DNA of 35,750 nt, taken from an uncultured Pelagibacteraceae bacterium. GTDB lineage: Bacteria > Pseudomonadota > Alphaproteobacteria > Pelagibacterales > Pelagibacteraceae. Position numbers and translations under genes: made by a program. The stretch lies in assembly GCA_902608065.1 (NCBI GenBank), contig CACLMO010000005.1:1-35750 (forward strand), in the 5' to 3' direction. Below the pieces are notes generated by a model. The model did no database searches. It was not told the DNA's origin and saw only the letters and a list, made by a program, of their open reading frames with translations. Positions within the stretch are counted from its first letter, which is position 1; every line of letters starts with the position of its first letter. Positions 18,585-25,750 of this stretch are shown piece by piece.

Positions 18585-19318
18585 TTTCTTTCTTTAATCA
18601 TTAATTTATCAAATGTTTTTTTTTGCATTATATTTATTAAGCCTTCTTTTGCTAATTCAAGTGAAGCAGAAAAGAAACCTGCTAGGCCACTTCTTTTTAG
18701 TTTTTCACTTTCTTTAAATTTTTTAGGAATTAATTCTGAAATATCTTTCCATTCATCTAAGCTTTTAATATTTTTTTTAATAATTTCAATGGCACGTTCA
18801 GTTGTACATAATGGTAACTTTGGAATGTTTATGGATAAGAAATTTTTTTTCATTATATGGTTAGAATAAGATTTTAACAGTTCATATAAAGTAACTCTAT
18901 ATTTAGAATTTGTTTTAGTTCTAATGCCACCAGATATTCCACGCATTCTTATATCAAAACCTAGTCTTTTCTTTTTTAAAAGCTGATCTGAAAGCAAACG
19001 AATTAACTCTAATTTTTTTAATTGAAGTTTCAATTTTTCCGCAACTTCAGAAGGTTTGAAATCGTCTTCTTCATCAACTGGTAATAATAACTTTGACTTA
19101 AGATAAGCTAACCAAGTAGCCATTACCAAATAATCAGAAGCTAAATCCAAATTAATTTTTTTGGCACTATTGATAAATTCAATAAATTGATCAGCTAATT
19201 GTGTAATAGATATATTTGTTAAATCAACTTTTTGTGTCTTAGCTAAATCTAATAAAACATCTAAGGGTCCACTATAATTATCAATTTTTATCTTTAAAAG
19301 TTGGTCTTCTGTTTCCAT
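18581..19318 (-). CDS. scpA: Segregation and condensation protein A (kleisin)
   Basis: ScpA is the kleisin that bridges SMC heads. The 245-residue protein begins with the typical YSGPLDVLLDLAKTQKVDLTNISI segment (about 14-37), then LVMATWLAYLKSKLLLP (64-80), and ends in a winged-helix region that binds the SMC head (LAGFFSASLELAKEGLINI). Length fits alphaproteobacterial ScpA. It is 10 bp downstream of nagZ and overlaps scpB by 4 bp. Confidence 0.95.
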   Translation of the reverse strand: METEDQLLKIKIDNYSGPLDVLLDLAKTQKVDLTNISITQLADQFIEFINSAKKINLDLASDYLVMATWLAYLKSKLLLPVDEEDDFKPSEVAEKLKLQLKKLELIRLLSDQLLKKKRLGFDIRMRGISGGIRTKTNSKYRVTLYELLKSYSNHIMKKNFLSINIPKLPLCTTERAIEIIKKNIKSLDEWKDISELIPKKFKESEKLKRSGLAGFFSASLELAKEGLINIMQKKTFDKLMIKERK

Positions 19319-19328
19319 GGATATAACT

Positions 19329-20276
19329 TTATCTTAAAAATTTATAAAATTGTGATGTTTTTTTTTGAGTAAAATTATCAATTTTGGGTATAACTTTAGC
19401 TAATTTTTTCATTTCATTAATCTTTCCGTTGCAATGTAGAATCAAATTACATCCAGCTTTTAAAGCTTTGATTGCATTAATTTGTAATCCAAATTTTAGT
19501 GCTCGCATTGAAATATCATCTGAGATTAAAATTCCTTTAAAGCCTATATACTTTCTTATAACTTTACCTATTATAATTTTAGAATGTGTAGCAACATTTT
19601 CACTATCATAAGCTGAATAAATAACATGTGCTGTCATAGCAAAAAATGAATTGCTTTTTTTAAAAGGCATAAAATCTTTTTTATTTAGTTCAGCTCTACT
19701 TTTCTTTATTATTGGAAGTTTAAAATGGCTATCAGATTTTGCTGCTCCATGACCAGGTATATGTTTTATTACAGTTGCTATTTTGTGATCTTTAAATAAA
19801 TCTATACTTATATTACCAATTTTTTTTACTATTTTAGGGTTTGTAGAATATGAACGATCACCAATTATCTTATGGCTTTTTTTTCCTAAAACATCAAGAA
19901 CAGGAATTGTATTAATGTTAATTCCAGCACTTACTAGTATTTCACATACTTTATCAACATAAATTTTATATTTTTTCTTAAAATTTTTTTTATCTTTACT
20001 ATACATTTTTCCAAAATAACCTTGAGAAAATAAACTAAAATCAATAATTTTATCAAGTCTCGTAACTCTACCTCCCTCTTGGTCAATAAGTATTGGATAA
20101 TTTTTATCACGGATAATTTTTTTAATATTTTTTATTAATAATTTTAATTGAGATAAATTTTTTATATTTCTTGAAAATAGTATTATGCCCCATGGTTTTA
20201 CTGATTTTATAAAAAGACTTTCTTCTTTATTTAAACTCGTTCCCCTTATACCAAAAATAATCGCTTTTCTTATCAT
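19329..20276 (-). CDS. nagZ: Beta-N-acetylhexosaminidase NagZ (GH3)
   Basis: NagZ removes N-acetylglucosamine from anhydro-muropeptides in cell-wall recycling. With the start at MIRKAIIFGIRG (20276) the protein is 315 residues. The eight in-frame residues upstream (to 20300) overlap the previous gene and are not family-like, so I reject that start. Motifs are IILFSRNI (31-38), DQEGGRVTRL (65-74), GDRSY (139-143), KHIPGHG (171-177, catalytic His) and SDDISM (252-257, nucleophile Asp), all GH3 NagZ landmarks. It starts 2 bp after the small membrane protein stop. Confidence 0.94.
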   Translation of the reverse strand: MIRKAIIFGIRGTSLNKEESLFIKSVKPWGIILFSRNIKNLSQLKLLIKNIKKIIRDKNYPILIDQEGGRVTRLDKIIDFSLFSQGYFGKMYSKDKKNFKKKYKIYVDKVCEILVSAGININTIPVLDVLGKKSHKIIGDRSYSTNPKIVKKIGNISIDLFKDHKIATVIKHIPGHGAAKSDSHFKLPIIKKSRAELNKKDFMPFKKSNSFFAMTAHVIYSAYDSENVATHSKIIIGKVIRKYIGFKGILISDDISMRALKFGLQINAIKALKAGCNLILHCNGKINEMKKLAKVIPKIDNFTQKKTSQFYKFLR

Positions 20277-20278
20277 TT

Positions 20279-20542
20279 TTACTGTCCTAATAAATTCCAA
20301 AATTTATATTTTTTTTTATTTTTTTTATAAGTTTCTATAGAATTTTTATACTCAATGATATTATGAGTGTCATTTTTTAATAATGGTAAATTTTCAAAAT
20401 TTTCCTCAACTTTAAATATATATAAAGATCTAAATTTATTAGTTTTTATCACATTTTTTTCAGAAAAATAATAGAATGTAATTAAAAATATAAATATACA
20501 ACAAGGTATTAAATAAAGAAAAAATTTAATTTTGTTTAGCAT
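20279..20542 (-). CDS. Small single-span membrane protein, in the position of a SPOR-domain gene
   Basis: I do not recognise this 87-residue product by sequence. It has a lysine-bearing N-terminus, one hydrophobic segment at about 7-26, and a polar lysine-rich tail of about 60 residues with the stretch ENLPLLKND near the middle. Its start overlaps the argS stop by 1 bp (TAATG-type) and nagZ begins 2 bp after its stop, so it is embedded in the operon and likely translated. In many alphaproteobacteria the gene between argS and nagZ encodes a SPOR-domain envelope protein with one N-terminal helix. This could be a shortened relative that has lost the SPOR domain; that is inference from position and topology. 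Confidence 0.7.
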   Translation of the reverse strand: MLNKIKFFLYLIPCCIFIFLITFYYFSEKNVIKTNKFRSLYIFKVEENFENLPLLKNDTHNIIEYKNSIETYKKNKKKYKFWNLLGQ

Positions 20543-22269
20543 TACATACTTTTTGGAGTCGATACTCCTAATATATTCATACCATTTTTAATTACTAACG
20601 CTAATGCCTGTAAAATAACTAATCTCAAATTGTTTTTTGGTTTATTTTTATAAATAAATCTAAATTCCTTATTATCTTTACCCATGTTCCAATAGGCATG
20701 AAATAGTGTAGATAATTCATATAGGTAAAATGGAATTCTGTGAGGCTCTAACTTATTTGATGATACCTCAATACACTTTGGCCATTCTGAGATTTTTTTT
20801 AGAATTTCAATTTCATATTCGTTGAAATTAAATTTTTCATTATTTATTTTAATTTTGTTATCTAGTTCTAACTTTAATATTCTGAAAACTGAATTGATAC
20901 GAGCATATGCATACTGTACATAAAAAACAGGATTTTCTTTTGATTTTTCAGTGACTTTTTTAAAATCAAAATCTAACTCAACATCGCTACTTCTATTTAA
21001 CATCATAAATCTAACTGAATCCTTTCCAACTTCTGAGATCAAATCTTCAATGGTTATATAATCTCCTCTTCTTTTTGACATTTTAAAAGGTTCACCATTT
21101 TTATACAATTTTACTAATTGGGAAACCTTACAAATTAAATCAACTTTATTATTTGAAATAGCTTTTGTTGCAGCTACAATTCTTTTGATATATCCAGCAT
21201 GATCTGCACCAAGAATATTTATTAAAATATTAAATTTCCTTGAAATTTTATGTGAGTGATAGGCCATATCTCCCGCAAAATATGTCCAAGTTTCATCTAA
21301 TTTTTGTAAAGGTCGATCTATATCATCGCCAAATTTTGTTGATTTAAATAGAAGTTGATTTCTTTCTTTCCAATCTCTCCCTTTTTCACCTTTTGGTGAT
21401 TCTAATTTACCTTTATAAATATATTTTTTTTTTATTAGCTTGGTAATTGTTTTTGATACCATTTTAGATTCTACTAATTTAGACTCATAAACAAAATTAT
21501 TATGTTTGACTCCTAGAATTTTTAAATTTTCCATAATTATTTCCATAGAATAATTTAAAGATTCTGATAATAATTTTTTATATATTTTTTTAAAATTATT
21601 AAAATTTTTTATAGACTTATTTTTAATTATCTTTTTTGCTATATCAATTATGTATTCTCCTGGATATAACTCCTTGTCATTTGGGAAAGGTTTATTTTCT
21701 AATATTTCCAAAATTCTATAATACACTGATTCAACAAAGGTTTTAATCTGACCTCCGTAGTCGTTTACGTAATACTCTTTTATTACTTTATTACCGTTAA
21801 AAATTAACAAATTTGATAAAACATCACCTAAAATCGCTCCACGACAGTGTCCTACATGTAAAGGTCCAGTGGGATTTGCAGAAACAAACTCAATATTATA
21901 TTTTTTCTTACTATTAAAATTGGATCCATACTTATAATTTAATTTTATAACTTTACTTAAATATGTTTTCCAAAAAGAAGTATGAAAACTTATATTTAAA
22001 AACCCTGGGCCGGCTATCTCAATACTATTAAATTCTTTAAAATTTAACAACAAATGCTCCTTTAAAGTTTTTGCAATTTCTAAAGGTGATTTATTATTAC
22101 TTTTAGCTAAAACCATTGCCACGTTACATGATAAATCGGCTTTTTGATTTTTGGGGGGAAGCTCAATAGTAGCTCCTTTAAATTTTCTGGGTATTTGTAT
22201 TAATCTTTTTTTTTCTAAGATTTTTAAACTATTAAAAATTTTTTTTCTATAATCTATAAATAAATTCAT
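20542..22269 (-). CDS. argS: Arginyl-tRNA synthetase
   Basis: ArgS charges tRNA-Arg. The 575-residue class I synthetase has the N-terminal add-1 domain, FVSANPTGPLHVGHCRGA with the HIGH-type motif HVGH at 138-141, a KMSK-type motif (FKMSKRRGDYITI), and the C-terminal all-alpha anticodon domain with YAYARINSV and ALxLIKNGMNILGV-type ending. Length is normal. Its ATG overlaps the dgt stop by 4 bp and its stop overlaps the next gene by 1 bp, showing tight operon packing. Confidence 0.97.
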   Translation of the reverse strand: MNLFIDYRKKIFNSLKILEKKRLIQIPRKFKGATIELPPKNQKADLSCNVAMVLAKSNNKSPLEIAKTLKEHLLLNFKEFNSIEIAGPGFLNISFHTSFWKTYLSKVIKLNYKYGSNFNSKKKYNIEFVSANPTGPLHVGHCRGAILGDVLSNLLIFNGNKVIKEYYVNDYGGQIKTFVESVYYRILEILENKPFPNDKELYPGEYIIDIAKKIIKNKSIKNFNNFKKIYKKLLSESLNYSMEIIMENLKILGVKHNNFVYESKLVESKMVSKTITKLIKKKYIYKGKLESPKGEKGRDWKERNQLLFKSTKFGDDIDRPLQKLDETWTYFAGDMAYHSHKISRKFNILINILGADHAGYIKRIVAATKAISNNKVDLICKVSQLVKLYKNGEPFKMSKRRGDYITIEDLISEVGKDSVRFMMLNRSSDVELDFDFKKVTEKSKENPVFYVQYAYARINSVFRILKLELDNKIKINNEKFNFNEYEIEILKKISEWPKCIEVSSNKLEPHRIPFYLYELSTLFHAYWNMGKDNKEFRFIYKNKPKNNLRLVILQALALVIKNGMNILGVSTPKSM

Positions 22270-23411
22270 TTTATCTTTTTATATAAATTAATTGCATATC
22301 TGTCTGTCATCCCAGCTATAAAATCAGCTATGACTCTTTCCTTTTGATCATTTTTAAATAATTCTTTGTTGATATATTTTTTTGGTTTTTGTGACAAATA
22401 ATTAAAAAGAGCATTAATTATCTTTTTTCCTTTGTTTGTATTAGTAATTACTTTTTTATGATTATACATATTACGCTTTAAAAAATCTTTAACTTGCTTA
22501 TCTATAATTTTCATTTTATCTGAAAAATCAACTAACAAGTGATCTTCGTGATAAATATCATTTATCAATTGTGGATTACTTTTTTTTAAATTCTTGTTTG
22601 TTGTATTTATTACATCAATTACCATTAAATTAATTAACTCTCTAACTATCTGACTAATAATTATTTCTTTTCTAAAATTCTTCACATTTTTAAGATGTTT
22701 TTTAATTAGCTTAGATATAAAAGGTATTGATCCAAACTTTTTGATAGTAAATAAACCAGCTCTTAACCCATCTTCTAAATCGTGATTGTTATATGCTATA
22801 TCGTCAGAGATAGCTGCGACTTGTGCCTCTAAAGATGGAAATGTATTAAAAGATATTTTGTTATTAAATAAATCTTTCCTTAAAATTTTTTTATAAGAAT
22901 TTATATTTGAAACTGGTCCGTTATGCTTAATTAAACCATCAAGTGTTTCAATTGTAAGATTTAAACCATAAAATCCATAATATTTATTTTCTATGAAAGT
23001 AACTATCCTTAATGTTTGTATATTATGATTAAAACCCCCATACTTGGACATGCATTCACTTAGAACTTCTTCTCCTGCATGGCCAAAAGGTGTGTGACCT
23101 AAATCGTGAGATAAACTTAAAGTTTCACACAAATCTTCATTTAACCCAAGAGATCTAGCTAAGGTTCTAGCTATTTGTGAGACTTCCATTGAATGTGTTA
23201 GTCTAGTTCTGTAGTGGTCACCTTCACTATTCACAAAAACTTGCGTTTTATGTTTAAGCCTTCTAAAAGAAGTCGAATGAATAATTCTATCCCTATCTCT
23301 TTGATAGGGAGATCTTATTGAATTTTCCTTTTCATAATAAATTCTTCCTTTGCTATTAATGGTTTTTACTGCATATGGTTTAAGATGAATTTCCTTATAT
23401 TTTTTTTGCAT
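22266..23411 (-). CDS. dgt: Deoxyguanosinetriphosphate triphosphohydrolase-like protein
   Basis: Dgt-type HD enzymes hydrolyse dNTPs to nucleoside and tripolyphosphate, controlling the dNTP pool. The 381-residue protein has SFRRLKHKTQVF, the THSMEVSQIAR segment with metal His73, and the HD motif SHDLGHTPFGHAGE (H102/D103). SDDIAYNNHDLEDGLRAG supplies later ligands. It is the first gene of the 13-gene minus-strand run and diverges from the Fe-S carrier gene with 42 bp between. The dgt/erpA-xth divergence is common in alphaproteobacteria. True substrate range is not shown by sequence. Confidence 0.93.
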   Translation of the reverse strand: MQKKYKEIHLKPYAVKTINSKGRIYYEKENSIRSPYQRDRDRIIHSTSFRRLKHKTQVFVNSEGDHYRTRLTHSMEVSQIARTLARSLGLNEDLCETLSLSHDLGHTPFGHAGEEVLSECMSKYGGFNHNIQTLRIVTFIENKYYGFYGLNLTIETLDGLIKHNGPVSNINSYKKILRKDLFNNKISFNTFPSLEAQVAAISDDIAYNNHDLEDGLRAGLFTIKKFGSIPFISKLIKKHLKNVKNFRKEIIISQIVRELINLMVIDVINTTNKNLKKSNPQLINDIYHEDHLLVDFSDKMKIIDKQVKDFLKRNMYNHKKVITNTNKGKKIINALFNYLSQKPKKYINKELFKNDQKERVIADFIAGMTDRYAINLYKKIK

Positions 23412-23428
23412 AAATTAAATAAGAAGAC

Positions 23429-23439
23429 TATATTATAAC
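23429..23439. promoter_or_regulatory. Overlapping -10 elements in the dgt / Fe-S carrier divergent region
   Basis: The 42-bp divergent region has a perfect minus-strand TATAAT (23432-23437) suited to dgt, overlapping plus-strand TATATT (23429-23434) and TATAAC (23434-23439) suited to the Fe-S carrier gene. Any -35 boxes would have to fall near or inside the opposite gene start. The prediction is weak because the DNA is AT-rich. Confidence 0.35.
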
Positions 23440-23453
23440 TTAAGTGATATTAA

Positions 23454-23771
23454 ATGATTAAAGAAATAAATTTTAGCAAACAGGCTGTGGAAAGAATTAA
23501 CCAGCTAATATCAAAAAAACCTTCAGGCACTTTTTTTAGAATTGCTGTAAAAGGAGGAGGATGTTCAGGTTTTAAATATGATTTTTCATTTGATAATAAA
23601 ATCGATAACAATGATCATAAACAAGATAATATAGTTATAGATAGGTCATCGTTGGATATGCTAAAAGGCTCTCAAGTTGACTTTTCAGAAGAGTTGATAG
23701 GCAGTGCTTTTAAAATATCAAATCCTAAAACTAAATCTTCTTGCGGTTGTGGAATATCATTTTCATTTTGA
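23454..23771 (+). CDS. A-type iron-sulfur cluster carrier (HesB/IscA/ErpA family)
   Basis: A-type carriers bind Fe-S clusters and pass them to target enzymes such as IlvD in this window. The 105-residue protein has the three conserved cysteines C37 (GGGCSGF), C97 and C99 (SCGCGISF) and family motifs RIAVKGGGCSGF and GSAFKISNPK. In alphaproteobacteria the copy next to xth and dgt is usually annotated ErpA or HesB/IscA; I cannot choose the exact paralogue, so the symbol is left blank. Its stop codon shares one base with the xth start (TGATG). Confidence 0.92.
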   Translation: MIKEINFSKQAVERINQLISKKPSGTFFRIAVKGGGCSGFKYDFSFDNKIDNNDHKQDNIVIDRSSLDMLKGSQVDFSEELIGSAFKISNPKTKSSCGCGISFSF

Positions 23772-24547
23772 TGAAGATTAGTTCCTGGAATGTAAATTCT
23801 GTAAGAGCAAGAATTTTAAACGTAATTGAATATCTAAAAAATTCTAAACCTGATGTTTTAATGCTTCAGGAGATCAAAACAGAAGAGAAAAATTTTCCTT
23901 TTAACGATTTCGAAAATTTAGGATACAAATCTTATGTTTTTGGCCAAAAGAGTTATAATGGTGTGGCGTTATTATCAAAAAAAAAAATTGATAAAATTGA
24001 TACTAAATTTATCAAAGATCAAAACAACCAAGCTAGAATTATTGTTGGTGATATAAAAAGCAAATCAAAAGTTATTAGTTTAATAAATGTTTATGTTCCT
24101 AATGGTAATCCTATTGGCACAGAAAAGTATGAATACAAAAAAAATTGGTATAGCTCTTTTATAATCAAAGTAAAAAAAAATTTATTGATAAATAAAAATA
24201 TTGTTATAGGTGGTGATTTTAACGTAATTCCTGAAGAAATAGATGTATATGACTATAAAAAATATGAAAATGATGCATTATTTAAATTAGAAATAAGAAA
24301 AAAATTTCGTGAATTAATTAATTTGGGTTTTCAAGATATATACCGCTATTTTTATAAAGATAAACAAGAATATACTTTTTGGGATTATATGTCCGGAGCT
24401 TGGCCAAAAAATCATGGAATGCGTATTGATCATTTCCTCGTTTCAAATAACCTTTTAAATGATATTAAAAAAATAGTTATTAATAAAAAACCTAGAGCTA
24501 AACTTAAACCTTCAGATCATACTCCAATAGAAATAGAAATTAATTAA
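23771..24547 (+). CDS. xth: Exodeoxyribonuclease III (AP endonuclease)
   Basis: Exonuclease III cleaves at abasic sites and removes 3' blocks in base excision repair. I place the start at MKISSWNVNSVRARI (23771), giving 258 residues. The frame extends 10 codons further into the upstream gene without family similarity. Motifs are LQEIKTEE with metal ligand E34, YNGVALLSK, GGDFNVIPEEIDVYD, WDYMSGAWPKNHGMRIDHFLVS and the terminal SDHTPIEIEI with the catalytic Asp-His pair. The start overlaps the upstream stop by one base, so it is coupled. The 3' end overlaps the convergent manC 3' fragment by 8 bp. Confidence 0.95.
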   Translation: MKISSWNVNSVRARILNVIEYLKNSKPDVLMLQEIKTEEKNFPFNDFENLGYKSYVFGQKSYNGVALLSKKKIDKIDTKFIKDQNNQARIIVGDIKSKSKVISLINVYVPNGNPIGTEKYEYKKNWYSSFIIKVKKNLLINKNIVIGGDFNVIPEEIDVYDYKKYENDALFKLEIRKKFRELINLGFQDIYRYFYKDKQEYTFWDYMSGAWPKNHGMRIDHFLVSNNLLNDIKKIVINKKPRAKLKPSDHTPIEIEIN

Positions 24548-24863
24548 CTCTACCGTAAATATCTTTGTATCTTATTATATCAGTTTCTTTAAGAACTGGG
24601 CCAGTTTGAACTTCAACTATTTGAACAGGATTTTTGAATGGATTTTCAATTCTGTGAATAGCTCCTTTTGGTATAGTGGCTATATCATTAGGATTTTTAT
24701 AAAATTTATTCTTGTTAATTGTAATAAGCGCTCTTCCAGAAATGACAGTCCAACGCTCTGACCTGTAATTATGTTTTTGTAGACTTATAGATGAATAAGG
24801 ATTTACTATAAGTTCTTTTAATAAAAATCCTTTTCCAGAAAAAAATTGATATATTTTCCCCAA
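24540..24863 (-). CDS. ManC/AlgA-type C-terminal cupin (mannose-6-phosphate isomerase type II) domain, split from manC by a frameshift
   Basis: This 107-codon frame, opened by a TTG, encodes a type II phosphomannose isomerase cupin. Key stretches are QKHNYRSERWTVISG (about 29-43), with probable metal ligands Q29, H31, E36, and IPKGAIHRIENP (64-75) with H70. In ManC/AlgA proteins this domain is fused behind the guanylyltransferase. Here it lies in the -1-relative frame to the preceding gene. Adding one T to the T7 tract at 24839-24845 would join them as HRPWGKYINFF-SGKGFLLKEL, giving about 401 residues. I therefore think it is the 3' half of manC and not a separate gene; the TTG start has no visible Shine-Dalgarno sequence. 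Confidence 0.75.
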   Translation of the reverse strand: MGKIYQFFSGKGFLLKELIVNPYSSISLQKHNYRSERWTVISGRALITINKNKFYKNPNDIATIPKGAIHRIENPFKNPVQIVEVQTGPVLKETDIIRYKDIYGRVN

Positions 24864-25744
24864 GGGCGATGGAAAGTATTCTTTTTAATTACATTTTTAG
24901 ATTTATTTTTTTTAAAAAATTTCCAAATTTCTTTCCAATTTCCTAGATCAGTTAATGGTATATTTAATTTAATACCATTAATATTTTTAGATTTTTCTAA
25001 AATTGCATAATCAAAAGATATTTCATTTAATTTTTCAAACGAAGTTTTACTTAAATAATAAATGTTTTTTTTAATTTTTGCATTATCTATTGAGTTAGAG
25101 CAATTTTTAAACATTTTATATTGATATTTTTTAAAATTTCTAATTATTGAATCTTTTCTTATAAAAAACATACCTGAATTCATATATGCCTTTTTTTTTA
25201 AAATTATCTTTAATTTATTTTTATTCGGTTTCTCTATAAATTTAATTACTTTGTTAAGATTTTTTGAAATTTTTTTTGTTAAAAAATAGCCATATTCAGA
25301 TGAAGGAGATATTGGTTTAATGCCAAATACAAAAATATTATTTTCGTTTAAGTATTTTTTGTACAAGTTTATTGATTTATTAAACTGACCTATTTTTCCA
25401 ATTAAATTATCCGATGAAAAGAAAATCATGGGATTGCTATCAGGAATATCTTTTAATAAAGCTGAGGATAATATTGCGGGAGCTGTGTTTTTTTTTAATG
25501 GTTCTAAAATTATTTTATATTTTTTAATCTTATGTTTTTTAAGATGTTTTGTGACTAAATTTAAATATAACGAATTTGTTGTTATTATTGGATAATCGAA
25601 AATAGAATTTTTAACTCTTTCTAATGTTTTTCCAAATAATGTCCAACCACCCCAATCGACAAACTGTTTTGGTAGATTTTTCTTTGATTGAGGCCATAAT
25701 CTGGTTCCAGCTCCACCACACAATATTACTGGTATAATTTTCAT
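24818..25744 (-). CDS. manC: Mannose-1-phosphate guanylyltransferase, nucleotidyltransferase domain (5' part of frameshifted manC)
   Basis: ManC makes GDP-mannose from mannose-1-phosphate and GTP for surface polysaccharide. The 308-residue frame has the signature CGGAGTRLWPQSKKNLPKQF at 9-28, LEPLKKNTAPAI, FIEKPNK, NSGMFF and SFDYAILEK, which mark the family. The first 302 residues end in the linker motif FHRPWGKYINFF, after which the frame reads only six unrelated residues (LEKDFY) and stops. The expected continuation exists in another frame and is listed separately. A one-base change in a T7 run explains the break. It lies 6 bp after ilvD. Whether the enzyme domain alone is active cannot be told from the sequence. 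Confidence 0.85.
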   Translation of the reverse strand: MKIIPVILCGGAGTRLWPQSKKNLPKQFVDWGGWTLFGKTLERVKNSIFDYPIITTNSLYLNLVTKHLKKHKIKKYKIILEPLKKNTAPAILSSALLKDIPDSNPMIFFSSDNLIGKIGQFNKSINLYKKYLNENNIFVFGIKPISPSSEYGYFLTKKISKNLNKVIKFIEKPNKNKLKIILKKKAYMNSGMFFIRKDSIIRNFKKYQYKMFKNCSNSIDNAKIKKNIYYLSKTSFEKLNEISFDYAILEKSKNINGIKLNIPLTDLGNWKEIWKFFKKNKSKNVIKKNTFHRPWGKYINFFLEKDFY

Positions 25745-25750
25745 TATTTA

